Part shown: positions 8,540-15,929 of the stretch, one piece after another | How positions within the stretch are numbered: the first letter of the stretch is position 1 | How the letters are laid out: each line of letters begins with the position of its first letter | Source of the DNA: Deltaproteobacteria bacterium | Lineage (GTDB): Bacteria > Lernaellota > Lernaellaia > JACKCT01 | DNA length: 44,977 bases | Direction of reading: 5' to 3' | Assembly: GCA_020845895.1 (NCBI GenBank) | Contig: JADLEX010000085.1 | Span: 1 to 44,977 of the forward strand | Program-made: the position numbers and the translations under genes | The notes under the pieces: generated by a model | The model's database searches: none | What the model was told of the DNA's origin: nothing | Seen by the model: only the letters and a program-made list of their open reading frames with translations

Positions 8540-9810
8540 ACGTCTTCTCGACGAATTTCATCATCGCGGTCTTTGCGCTGCTCGTCGCGTACCGGTTCGC
8601 TCCCTCGCGCCTGCGCGGCGCGCTCGTGTGCGTCGCGTCGGTGTTTTTCGTGCTCACGCAGTCCGGCCCGGTCGCGTTCGCGGGGCTCGCGTATGCCGTC
8701 GTCACGCTGGTCACCGTTGCGGCGGGCTGGTGGCTCGGAGGACGGCTCGCGAAGCGCCAAGGGGCAGACGCCAACGCGTTTCTCGCGGTCTCGGTGATCG
8801 TTGTGATCCTGCCGCTCGTCGCGTTCAAGATCGTCGGCGCGTTTTTTCCGCAGTCGATCGTGAAGATGCTCGCGGCCACGGGCGAGGGGCAGCGCCTCGC
8901 CTATCTCGCGCCGCTCGGAATCAGCTACCTCACCTTCCGCGTGCTGGCGTACCTGGCCGAGATCCGCAAGGGCGCGCTCGCCCCCGCCCGGTGGTGGGAG
9001 TTCGTCGCGTACGTGCTCTTCTGGCCGACCATGAGCGCCGGACCCATCGAGCGCCCCGCGCCGTTTCTGACGCAGCACCGCAACTCTCCGAGCCCGACCA
9101 CCGAGGACCGCGCCGTGGGTCTCGCGCGCATCGCGACGGGGTGCGTAAAAACGCTCGTCATCGGCGCACTGTTCGGCCGTCTCGCCGGGCCGCTGACGGG
9201 ACTCGAGACGCAGTACGGCGCGATCACCTTCCCCAATCTCTCGACGTGGCACGCGTGGTGCTGCGTGTGGGCGTACTCGCTGCACCTGTATCTCGATTTC
9301 TCGGGCGCGAGCGACATCGCGATCGGCCTCGCGCGGCTGTTCGGCTATCGCATCATGGAAAACTTCCGCTGGCCGATCCTCGCGACGAACATCGCCGACT
9401 TCTGGCGCCGCTGGCACATTTCGCTCACCAGCCTCGTCACCGACTACGTTTACATCCCCATGGGCGGCAATCGACTCGGCGCGAAGCTCGCCGCGCGCAA
9501 CACGCTACTCGCCATGGTGCTCGTCGGCCTGTGGCACGGACTCAACTTCCATTTCGTGGTGTGGGGGCTTTACCACGGCGTATTGCTGGTGGCGTATCGC
9601 CAGTGGCGCAAGGTCTGGCGCGAGCGGCTGCGCGTTCCCGATCACGCGTTCGTGCGCGTCGCCGGCGTCCTGCTGACGTTCAACCTTGTCGCGCTGGGAT
9701 GGGCGTTTTTCTTCCTGCCGACCGACGCCGCGATCGACGTGTGGCTCAAGCTGTTCGGGCTGGAAGAGCCGGGTCTGCGCCTGACGGACTACCTGCCGAT
9801 TCTTCCGTGA
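8536..9810 (+). CDS. MBOAT-family O-acyltransferase (AlgI/DltB type)
   Basis: 424 residues, about ten membrane segments. Family signatures: PLGISYLTFRVLAYLAEI near the N-terminal third, FWPTMSAGPIERP, SLHLYLDFSGASDIAIGLA, FWRRWHISLT, and the catalytic-histidine segment GLWHGLNFHFVVWGLYHG with invariant His334. The protein is expected to carry acyl groups (often acetyl or alanyl) across the cytoplasmic membrane for O-acylation of an exported polymer, together with the overlapping SGNH gene upstream. Length and motif order fit AlgI-like proteins, though it is slightly short. No terminator is obvious before the convergent small gene, which ends 18 bp downstream. Confidence 0.93.
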   Translation: MNVFSTNFIIAVFALLVAYRFAPSRLRGALVCVASVFFVLTQSGPVAFAGLAYAVVTLVTVAAGWWLGGRLAKRQGADANAFLAVSVIVVILPLVAFKIVGAFFPQSIVKMLAATGEGQRLAYLAPLGISYLTFRVLAYLAEIRKGALAPARWWEFVAYVLFWPTMSAGPIERPAPFLTQHRNSPSPTTEDRAVGLARIATGCVKTLVIGALFGRLAGPLTGLETQYGAITFPNLSTWHAWCCVWAYSLHLYLDFSGASDIAIGLARLFGYRIMENFRWPILATNIADFWRRWHISLTSLVTDYVYIPMGGNRLGAKLAARNTLLAMVLVGLWHGLNFHFVVWGLYHGVLLVAYRQWRKVWRERLRVPDHAFVRVAGVLLTFNLVALGWAFFFLPTDAAIDVWLKLFGLEEPGLRLTDYLPILP

Positions 9811-9828
9811 CGATCCTTCGCGGTCGGT

Positions 9829-10068
9829 TTATGGCGTGACGAAATCGGCCGTGGGCGACGCGTCGTCGTCCTCGCCGCGCAGCACCCGCGTCGCCTCGTA
9901 GTAGGTGTGCACGATCTCGGGCAGGATTTCCCGGGCGTTCTGGTGGATCGCCTCGGACCACGCGGTGGTGGGGTCGAGTTCCATCTGGCGGCGCGTGGCG
10001 TGCTCGGCCAGGTGATAGGCGAGCGCCGTGATCTGCGCCGCCGTATTCTGCTCAACGGAAAAACTCAT
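9829..10068 (-). CDS. Small hypothetical protein
   Basis: 79 residues; the ATG at 10068 has GGAGG at a spacing of about 7-8, which is strong support for translation. The protein is soluble, helical and acidic (for example TTAWSEAIHQNAREILPEIV), with RRQMELDP in the middle and an acidic end. No membrane segment, cysteine or known motif. It is convergent with the MBOAT gene and 65 bp upstream of the DUF362 gene's end on the opposite side; I see nothing that links it to either. Function unknown. Confidence 0.65.
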   Translation of the reverse strand: MSFSVEQNTAAQITALAYHLAEHATRRQMELDPTTAWSEAIHQNAREILPEIVHTYYEATRVLRGEDDDASPTADFVTP

Positions 10069-10133
10069 TGCGCCACCTCCTCATCGGTCATTTCGAAGCC
10101 CGGAACATAACATCGTCCGGCGCCGCGCACAAA

Positions 10134-11435
10134 TCAGAAAAATCCGATTCGCGCGCGGCTGCCCGACAGAAAGTGCGCGGCGAACAGCCACGCCATGCGC
10201 GGCAGGGGTAGCGGCGCGGACTGGAAGACGCTCACCCCCATCAATTTCAGGAGGCGACCGATGGTCTCATTGAGGTTGTTGTGCCCCGACGAAAAGCGGA
10301 CGCTGCGCCGACCGAGCCGGCGCACCAGCCGGTCGTGCACCTCGTCATGGGCGCAGGGACCGACCACCAGCGCCGGACCCTCGCAGGCCTCCACCTCGGC
10401 GGGATCGTGCCCCTTGCCCATGAAGACGTGGAACCGCCCGCCGCCGCCGTAGTTCGCGGCGATCACCTGAATCGAGCACACGGGATTCGACCAGCAGCCC
10501 TCGACGCAGCACCGATCGCGGCCCTTGTGCACGGTGATGCCGCGCGGGAACTCGGGCAACAGTTCGTCCGTGAAAGGCGTCTTCGGCCCTTCGATCGCGT
10601 CGTGATGAACGACCGGCGGATCCAGCAGATCGGGCGACGCCGCGCACCGCGCGATGTGCGGGATGGCCGCGGGGTCGAGCCCGAGAAAACGCGTGCAGGC
10701 GGCATCCACCGCGACGGCGTTTCGGCCGCCGACGAGTACGCCCGCGTTCCACAGCGTCCGCCCCTCGAACCCCCGCAGCGGAAAATGCCCGTGGTTCGTC
10801 GCGACCAGCCCCTCGACGAGGCACAGATCCGGCACGAAGACGCGGTTCACCTCGGCGATGCTCTGATGCAAAAAGTCGTTGTGCAGCGCGCTGCGGCACG
10901 CGGGGTCCACGAACGCCCACTGGTTCTTCAGGCAGAACGTCACCGTGCTCATCGAGTGCGTCTTCATCTTGGCGAGGTCGATGTAGAAGACGCCGTTCCG
11001 GTTTTCGACGAGCCGTTGGTGCGCGAATCGCGGCACGCGAATGCGTCCGGCGCTCCCCATCTCGATCTCGACCGACGGTCCCTCGTCGAGATACACGCAC
11101 CGCCCGCCCGCGTTTTCGACCGCCCGCGCGATGCCGGTGGCGGCGAAGACGAGCCGCGTGAAGCTGCCGTTGGTGCACGACTCCATCACCGTCACGCGCG
11201 CCGCGCCGTCCTCGCGCAGCACCGCGACCAGCGCGCCGATCATCGCGGGATCGACATAGACGTGCGGCTCGAAGTTCACCGCGTTCGGTTTGACGAGCAC
11301 CTCGCGCGCCGACGCCCACGGTGTCGCGTCGCCGTAAACGGCACGCAGCAAACGGCGGCAATCGGCCCTCAGGTCGCTCCCGGCTTTGATGAAATGGACG
11401 GCCTCCCGCCCGGACATCACGTGCGTCGGGAACAT
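10134..11435 (-). CDS. DUF362-family protein
   Basis: 433 residues. The start ATG shares one base with the stop of the upstream membrane-protein gene (TGATG at 11433-11437), so it is the last gene of a coupled operon. Family features: VLVKPNAVNFEP near residue 50, TVMESCTNGS, an IDLAKMKTHSMSTVTF segment with the KTH motif, and GRNAVAVDAACTRFLG. A later cysteine set DRCCVEGCWSNPVC (C-C-x3-C-x5-C) could bind metal; no classic 4Fe-4S ferredoxin motif is present. DUF362 proteins have no settled biochemical role. The C-terminal 40 residues are basic and hydrophobic. The family call is confident, the function is open. Confidence 0.82.
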   Translation of the reverse strand: MFPTHVMSGREAVHFIKAGSDLRADCRRLLRAVYGDATPWASAREVLVKPNAVNFEPHVYVDPAMIGALVAVLREDGAARVTVMESCTNGSFTRLVFAATGIARAVENAGGRCVYLDEGPSVEIEMGSAGRIRVPRFAHQRLVENRNGVFYIDLAKMKTHSMSTVTFCLKNQWAFVDPACRSALHNDFLHQSIAEVNRVFVPDLCLVEGLVATNHGHFPLRGFEGRTLWNAGVLVGGRNAVAVDAACTRFLGLDPAAIPHIARCAASPDLLDPPVVHHDAIEGPKTPFTDELLPEFPRGITVHKGRDRCCVEGCWSNPVCSIQVIAANYGGGGRFHVFMGKGHDPAEVEACEGPALVVGPCAHDEVHDRLVRRLGRRSVRFSSGHNNLNETIGRLLKLMGVSVFQSAPLPLPRMAWLFAAHFLSGSRARIGFF

Positions 11436-12337
11436 CACGCGGCCTTGTCCGGCGTCAGCCAAATCGGTTTGAGAAGCCGGTGGCCCGGCATGCCGGGACG
11501 CACCCAGCCGAACCACACGATCGCAAGGCCGACCGGCAGCCCGATGAAATACGCGAGCGCGTGCGCGCCGATCGAAGCGGGGCCGTGCAAAATGCGCGTG
11601 ACGTGGTCGGGGACGCCGAGTGCGTACGCGACGCCGCGCGTGGCGAGGGCGCAAACACCTGCCGCCGCGAAGCCGACGCCGAACACACCGAAGAGGTAAC
11701 TCGCCAGCGTCGCGCCGCGCCCCGGTTCCGCGACCCCGGCGAGCCGCGCGCCCTCTCGATGCCAGCGGTCGAACAGCACCGCGAACGGCGGCAGCAGCCA
11801 CAGCCCATCGATGTAGAGCGTGATCGCCACGCTGCTCGTCAGAAACGCCGCGATCGCCGGAATCACGCTCGCCGCCGTGCCCACCCCCGCCGTCCACGCG
11901 GGGCTTCCCGGCAGCATGTCGCGGTCGTAGAGAAAGCGGTCGTAACCGAGCCCGTCCCAACCGTAAAGCAAAATGAAAAACATCCCGAAATAGCCGAAAA
12001 TCCAGTTGAGCTGCGCCGCGTAATAACGCCCGCGCGCCATCAGCCGATGCCCGATCCAAAAACCGAGCAGGCCCTGCGTGACGTTGGTGATGCCGAAGGC
12101 GAGGGTTAGCCAGGCGGGGATGTGCGCAAAGTCGCGTGCGACCTGCATCGTCTCCCAACTCGGATGGCGGATGAGCAGCAGCAGGCCGGTCGGCGCCCAC
12201 GAGAGCGCGAGAAACAGAATCGTGCTCGCGTGGTAGCGCGTCTCGTAGGGCTTGTCCGCCTTGGCGAGCTGCCGGCCCGCCGCGACCGCGAGGCTCGCGC
12301 CCCAGCCGTATCCCCAAAACACATCCACCTGGACCAT
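11435..12337 (-). CDS. Polytopic membrane protein of unknown function
   Basis: 300 residues, about seven hydrophobic segments (for example ASTILFLALSWAPTGLLLLI, FGYFGMFFILLYGWDG, SYLFGVFGVGFAAAGVCAL, ALAYFIGLPVGLAIVWFGW). The ATG has GGAGG about 6 nt upstream. It starts 15 bp after the SDR gene's stop and its own stop overlaps the DUF362 start. I do not recognise a family; aromatic residues and histidines in the loops (RYHAS, DRWHREG) could bind a cofactor or lipid head group, but this is speculation. It is placed between an oxidoreductase-like gene and DUF362, which suggests a redox or lipid-linked pathway, now probably impaired because the SDR is broken. Confidence 0.75.
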   Translation of the reverse strand: MVQVDVFWGYGWGASLAVAAGRQLAKADKPYETRYHASTILFLALSWAPTGLLLLIRHPSWETMQVARDFAHIPAWLTLAFGITNVTQGLLGFWIGHRLMARGRYYAAQLNWIFGYFGMFFILLYGWDGLGYDRFLYDRDMLPGSPAWTAGVGTAASVIPAIAAFLTSSVAITLYIDGLWLLPPFAVLFDRWHREGARLAGVAEPGRGATLASYLFGVFGVGFAAAGVCALATRGVAYALGVPDHVTRILHGPASIGAHALAYFIGLPVGLAIVWFGWVRPGMPGHRLLKPIWLTPDKAA

Positions 12338-12352
12338 GACACCCTCCTCGCG

Positions 12353-13073
12353 CTACTCCAGCGGCGCGGGGCTGAAGGCCGACGTCACCGCCGCGCCCAG
12401 TCTGTTGTATCGGTCGCCGAGCACATAAATAGCCGGGTAGACGAGCCACCGCCGCCCGCGAAGACACGCCGCGACGATCCGCCTCGCCAGCACCACGGGA
12501 TCGCCCGTGGGGATGAGCCGCGCGCCGCGCGTGTCGCGGACCTGCGACCGGGCTCGCTGTTCGAGCGCCGTGCGGACGGGCCCCGGGAACACCGTCACCA
12601 CGTGCACCCCGTGCGGCGCGAGATCGAGCGCGGCGTTTTCCGACGCCAGAGCGAGTCCGGCCTTCGCCGCGCCGTAAAACGCGCACCCCCTCATCGGCAC
12701 CCGTCCGGCCATACTGCTGACATTCACCACGCACCCCGCCCTGCGCGCGGCCATCGCGGGGGCCGCGAGGTGCATCAGGCGCATCGGCGCGATCAGGTCG
12801 ACGCGCAGCAGCCGCTCGCCGAGATCCCACGGCGTCGACCGAAAGTCCCGCAACTCCATGAAGCCGGCGCAGTTGACGAGCACATCCGGATCGCCGTCCT
12901 CGCGCACGAGTTCGGCCCAGCGCTCGGCGAGCGTTTCGTAAGCGGCGAGATCCCATTCGCGCGCGCGCACCGGGCCGGACACGCCGAAACTCCAGCGCGG
13001 TCGCGCCGCCGATTGAGCCCGACGCGCCGGTGACCACGATATGGCGAAACGCGGCGGCGCCAAGCCGAGTCAT
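12353..13073 (-). pseudogene. Short-chain dehydrogenase (SDR), frame-shifted and missing the beta2-alphaC region
   Basis: The gene begins at ATG 13073 (GGAG about 7 nt upstream) with the normal SDR start RHIVVTGASGSIGGATALEF, a Rossmann TGxSxxIG motif. After that stretch, near 12987-12989, the homologous frame moves by one: the rest is read from the frame whose open stretch spans 12353-13063, giving EWDLAAYETLAERWAEL, DVLVNCAGF, VNVSSMAG and the catalytic YGAAK. Between the glycine motif and VNCAG there are only about 40 residues instead of the usual 60-70, so the second strand and helix of the nucleotide fold seem lost. This fits an internal out-of-frame deletion better than a single-base sequencing error. 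All catalytic residues remain, but no single frame codes for the whole protein. It heads the operon with the membrane protein and DUF362. Confidence 0.75.
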
Positions 13074-13165
13074 GGCAAGCTCCCGGGCCGGGGAAGGAAT
13101 TCGCAATCGAGGTTCGATTTTAAGTTGCCGCGCGGGCCCGCGCAATGAGGAGCCAACCTCCTTGC

Positions 13166-13179
13166 CAAGCTGGCCGCGA
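13166..13179 (+). repeat. Imperfect 14-bp direct repeat flanking the RHH/two-TM cassette (left copy)
   Basis: CAAGCTGGCCGCGA here and CAAGTTGGCCGCGA at 13850-13863 differ at one base and bracket exactly the two-gene cassette 13300-13825 and its promoter. This could be a footprint of integration, or coincidence in GC-rich DNA. Confidence 0.35.
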
Positions 13180-13226
13180 GTCGGCTTTTTGCGCGTATTT
13201 GACGTACTTATTGCATTTATTCGCCA

Positions 13227-13255
13227 TTGACATGACGCCGATTTGGCACCATTAT
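13227..13255 (+). promoter_or_regulatory. Strong candidate promoter for the RHH cassette
   Basis: A perfect -35 TTGACA (13227-13232), a 17-bp spacer and CATTAT (13250-13255, 4/6). A start near 13262 would give a leader of about 38 nt that includes the AAGGAGG ribosome site at 13287-13293. This is one of the best promoter-plus-ribosome-site pairs in the window, and it lies in an A/T-richer patch. Confidence 0.6.
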
Positions 13256-13299
13256 TGAGCCTGATGGGTCGGACGCGCGGACCGTCAAGGAGGTGAGCC

Positions 13300-13527
13300 A
13301 TGAGTGAAGACCGAAACACCAAGAAGGAAGAACGACGTATCAGTCTGACTTTGTCGGGCGAAGCCTATGAAACGGTCCACTCGCTGGCGAGCCGGAGGTC
13401 CAAGACCGTGGCCGGCGTCATCCGCGATGCAATCGCCCTCGAAAACTGGGCTCGCGACACCATCGAAAAAGGCGACAAAATCCTGGTTGAACGTGACGGA
13501 AAGCTTCATGAAGTGCTGATTCGCTAA
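13300..13527 (+). CDS. Ribbon-helix-helix (CopG-like) DNA-binding protein
   Basis: 75 residues with a near-perfect Shine-Dalgarno site (AAGGAGG). After a charged head (MSEDRNTKKEERR) a ribbon-helix-helix unit is clear: a beta strand RISLTLSGEAYETVHSLA, a turn, then RRSKTVAGVIRDAIALENWA as the second helix. The last 20 residues (GDKILVERDGKLHEVLIR) form a possible beta hairpin. Such proteins are dimers that bind operators and often autoregulate a short operon, for example as antitoxin or plasmid-copy regulators. Here the only downstream gene is a two-TM protein 13 bp away. The A/T-richer sequence, strong promoter and flanking repeats suggest acquisition. No toxin family is recognisable. Confidence 0.8.
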   Translation: MSEDRNTKKEERRISLTLSGEAYETVHSLASRRSKTVAGVIRDAIALENWARDTIEKGDKILVERDGKLHEVLIR

Positions 13528-13540
13528 GAGGACGAAGCAG

Positions 13541-13825
13541 ATGCCGAACGAGGAAAACGCGCCTGTCAGTGAGGTTGAAGTTTCGGATACAAGAGCTTCA
13601 GCGCCCGCTGAATCGAAATCAGACTACCCTTACGACGACAAAGGCCGTTCGTTCATCACGAAGGCGCTGCTTCTTCTTCTGTTCCTGACGGTTGCCATGG
13701 CCGGAGCTTCGGTTTGCTGCGGTTGCTGGCCGACGATGAAGGAGCTGCTTGAGGTTCTTCTTCCTGTCGAAACCGCTCTCCTCGGCTCGGCGGTCGGATA
13801 CTACTTCGGAACCACCAGACGCTGA
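13541..13825 (+). CDS. Small two-TM membrane protein coupled to the RHH gene
   Basis: 94 residues: a hydrophilic acidic N-terminus (1-38), TM1 at about 40-62 (ALLLLLFLTVAMAGASVCCG) and TM2 at about 72-90, ending LLGSAVGYYFGTTRR. The LLGSxxGYYFG end is seen in several small two-TM proteins that accompany regulatory or effector genes, where the role is unproven. Its start has only a weak GAGGA-like site, so it probably relies on coupling to the RHH gene 13 bp upstream. Could be a holin- or toxin-like effector, or a small signalling membrane protein; the sequence does not decide. Cysteines 59, 60 and 62 form a CCGC cluster at the end of TM1. Confidence 0.7.
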   Translation: MPNEENAPVSEVEVSDTRASAPAESKSDYPYDDKGRSFITKALLLLLFLTVAMAGASVCCGCWPTMKELLEVLLPVETALLGSAVGYYFGTTRR

Positions 13826-13849
13826 TCCTACCGACGCGCAGCCCTCCCG

Positions 13850-13863
13850 CAAGTTGGCCGCGA
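13850..13863 (+). repeat. Imperfect 14-bp direct repeat (right copy)
   Basis: Matches 13166-13179 at 13 of 14 positions; see the left copy. Confidence 0.35.
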
Positions 13864-13937
13864 CCGGTCATTTCAGGTAGAACGTCGTCCGAAGCGCGGA
13901 GATCAATCTTCTCCGGTTACATTTCTCGCGAGGTCCC

Positions 13938-14033
13938 ATGACCGCTCCCCAGAACACGCGCCGATCGACCAAGGGTCAGGCGCGCCGGGAACAGATTCCG
14001 GAAAAAGCGGCGCGCGAGTTTGCCGCGCGGGGT
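13938..14033 (+). pseudogene. 5' remnant of a TetR-family regulator
   Basis: An ATG with GAGG about 5 nt upstream starts 32 codons that look exactly like the N-terminus of TetR regulators: basic TKGQARREQI followed by PEKAAREFAARG, the first helix of the DNA-binding domain. After ARG the homology ends and the frame runs on through the antisense of the YjfB-like gene without any TetR feature. So only the first helix survives; the helix-turn-helix and ligand domain are gone. The break at about 14034 adjoins the 3' end of the YjfB-like gene (14063), consistent with a deletion or insertion junction. Confidence 0.65.
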
Positions 14034-14062
14034 CTACTGAATCTCTTGCGCCATGATTGCGT

Positions 14063-14251
14063 TCAGGCAAACACGTCCACGTTGGCGCCGACATCGGGCG
14101 GGGCCGGCGGCGCGGCGGCCTCGATCAGCTTGATGGCGGCTTCGCCCTGGAGTTCGGCCATGTCGAGTGTCTTTTTCGCGACGGCGACCTGCGCTTCGCT
14201 GCGAAAGCGAGCCGCAGCCGGTTGAGACGTGATGATGGACAGGTCGGTCAC
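14063..14251 (-). CDS. YjfB-like putative motility protein
   Basis: 62 residues from a GTG start (14251) with an AGAGGG site about 7 nt upstream. It fits the YjfB_motility family: a start like TDLSIITSQPAAARFRSEAQ, then VAVAKKTLDMAELQGEAAIKLIEA, a Pro/Ala linker and the conserved ending VGANVDVFA (family members usually end VGxNVDIxV). The family is small, helical and associated by name with motility, but its biochemical role is unknown and there are no flagellar genes in the window. It is transcribed towards the TetR remnant. Confidence 0.72.
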   Translation of the reverse strand: MTDLSIITSQPAAARFRSEAQVAVAKKTLDMAELQGEAAIKLIEAAAPPAPPDVGANVDVFA

Positions 14252-14308
14252 GCGGGAACCCTCTTCAATCGCTTATCGGTTCAATCGGCGAGAAGGATGA
14301 GGGTGGCT

Positions 14309-14336
14309 GGTTGTTGGTTGTTGGTTTTTGGAAAGG
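14309..14336. repeat. Heptamer tandem repeat array
   Basis: Four consecutive 7-bp units: GGTTGTT, GGTTGTT, GGTTTTT, GGAAAGG. Same GGTTTTT unit as at 6779-6799. It fills part of the gap between the YjfB-like and PhoH genes. Confidence 0.6.
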
Positions 14337-14339
14337 CAC

Positions 14340-14367
14340 GCACAGCCCCGCCGTGGCGGGGCTGTGC
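14340..14367. repeat. Long GC-rich inverted repeat
   Basis: A 13-bp perfect inverted repeat (14340-14352 with 14355-14367, pivoting on GT). Neither side has a T tract, so it is more like a REP-type palindrome than a standard terminator, though it lies 3' of the PhoH gene and could help end that transcript. Confidence 0.5.
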
Positions 14368-14400
14368 CACATGACGGATTCCGCTTCAAGCTTCCAGCCA

Positions 14401-15759
14401 CTACAACAGATTCGCCGCCAGTTCCGCAAGCCCCGAGCGCTCGCCCTTGACCAGCGTGACGTGACCCGCGATCGACTCGTTCTTCAGGCGCTCCACCACG
14501 TAGGTCAGGCCGTTGGACGACGCGTCGAGGTAAGGATTGTCGATCTGATACGGGTCGCCGGTGATGACGATCTTGCTGCCCTCGCCGATGCGCGTGATGA
14601 CCGTCTTCATCTCGTGCGGCGTCAGGTTCTGCGCCTCGTCGATGAGCATGAACTGGTTGGGGATCGAGCGCCCGCGGATGTACGTGAGGGCCTCGAGTTC
14701 CAGCGTGCCGTTGTCGATCAGCTCGCGCAGGCGCGTGATGTGCGCCGCCTTGTCTTTTTGGCTTGAGAGCAGAAGGGCGAGGTTGTCGAAGATCGGCTGC
14801 ATCCACGGGTGGAGTTTGGCCTCCAGGTCGCCGGGCAGATAGCCGAGTTCGCGCCCCATGGGATAGATCGGCCGCGAGACGAGCAGGCGCTGATAGGTTT
14901 CTTCCACCAGCACCTTTTGCAGGCCCGCTGCGATGGCGAGCATCGTCTTGCCCGTGCCGGCCTTGCCGACGAGCGTGACGAGCCGGACTTTTTCGTCGAG
15001 CAGCAGGTCGAGGGCGAATCGCTGCTCGCGGTTGCGCGGCGAGATGCCGAAATACGCGCCGCGCTGCTTGGGAATCAGGTGGATCTTGCCGTTGTCGCCG
15101 TTGCGGCACAGCGCCGTGTGCTGCGGGTTGCCGCGATCGACGAGCGTGATGAAGGTGTTGGGGTAGAGCGGCGCGTCGATCGCCGGGCGCGCGACGTGGC
15201 CCTGCTCGTACACCTTCTCGACCGTGGCGTGATCGACCGTGACCTCCAGCGCGCCGCCGTACAGCTCCTCGAAGTTGACCTTCGAGTTCTCGAAGTCCTG
15301 CGCCTCCAGGTTCAGCGCGTCGGCCTTGATGCGAAGGTTCGTGTCCTTGGTGATGAGGATCGTGCGTGAGCCGGGGTGGTCGTCGCGGACCTTGAGCGCC
15401 GTCTCGAGGATGCGGTGATCCATCTTGTCGGTCGTGAAGATCTCGTGGACGCCGTCGTGCTGGTGCGCGCTCGTTTCGATCGTGAGCGTGCCGCCGCCGT
15501 CGAGCTTGACGCCGAGCGAGAGCTTGCCGCGCTCGCGCAGCCGATCGAGCAGGCGGCTCACCATGCGCGCGTTGCGGCCGATCTCGGACTGCTCGCGCTT
15601 GAATTTGTCGATCTCCTCGATCACGGTGATCGGGACGATGATGTGGTTGTCCTCGAACAGGTAGATCGCGTTCGGGTTGTGCAGCAGCACGTTGGTGTCG
15701 AGGATGAAGTACTTGACCTTGGCCGCGGCGGCTTTCGCCGATGGTGCGCGTGGTGTCAT
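14401..15759 (-). CDS. PIN-PhoH fusion protein (PhoH2/YlaK-type RNA-acting ATPase)
   Basis: 452 residues from ATG 15759; upstream in-frame codons to 15837 do not resemble the family, and no clear ribosome site is seen. N-terminal PIN nuclease domain (about 15-160): FILDTNVLLHNP with the first acidic residue, VIEEIDKFK, and SRTILITKDTNLRIKA near the end of the domain. C-terminal PhoH ATPase (about 235-445): Walker A GKAGTGKT at 265-272, the VSRPIYPMGRELGYLPGD motif, Walker B-like MLIDEAQN, then VITGDPYQID. PIN-PhoH proteins act as RNA helicases/ribonucleases. All main motifs are intact. It stands alone on the minus strand; upstream lies a palindromic REP-like element and downstream a heptamer array. 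Confidence 0.92.
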   Translation of the reverse strand: MTPRAPSAKAAAAKVKYFILDTNVLLHNPNAIYLFEDNHIIVPITVIEEIDKFKREQSEIGRNARMVSRLLDRLRERGKLSLGVKLDGGGTLTIETSAHQHDGVHEIFTTDKMDHRILETALKVRDDHPGSRTILITKDTNLRIKADALNLEAQDFENSKVNFEELYGGALEVTVDHATVEKVYEQGHVARPAIDAPLYPNTFITLVDRGNPQHTALCRNGDNGKIHLIPKQRGAYFGISPRNREQRFALDLLLDEKVRLVTLVGKAGTGKTMLAIAAGLQKVLVEETYQRLLVSRPIYPMGRELGYLPGDLEAKLHPWMQPIFDNLALLLSSQKDKAAHITRLRELIDNGTLELEALTYIRGRSIPNQFMLIDEAQNLTPHEMKTVITRIGEGSKIVITGDPYQIDNPYLDASSNGLTYVVERLKNESIAGHVTLVKGERSGLAELAANLL

Positions 15760-15858
15760 GGAAGGGCGTGTCGCTCCGGTCGGGTGATGGCGGTACCGGC
15801 ACACTACATCTAGACGTAAAGGGAACCCTACACGCAACGGGCGGTGGAAGCAAGGCGG

Positions 15859-15927
15859 CCCTCACCCCCGTCCCCTCTCCCGTCATGACGGGAGAGGGGT
15901 GCCGAGCGTAGCGAGGCGGGGTGAGGG
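15859..15927. repeat. REP-like nested palindrome
   Basis: The outer arms CCCTCACCCC (15859-15868) and GGGGTGAGGG (15918-15927) enclose a perfect 28-nt palindrome at 15872-15899. The whole element can form a large cruciform or RNA hairpin. It lies between the convergent-looking end of the radical SAM gene and the start of the PhoH gene, and its size and nested design resemble REP/BIME-type elements. Other genome copies would be expected. Confidence 0.65.
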
Positions 15928-15929
15928 TT

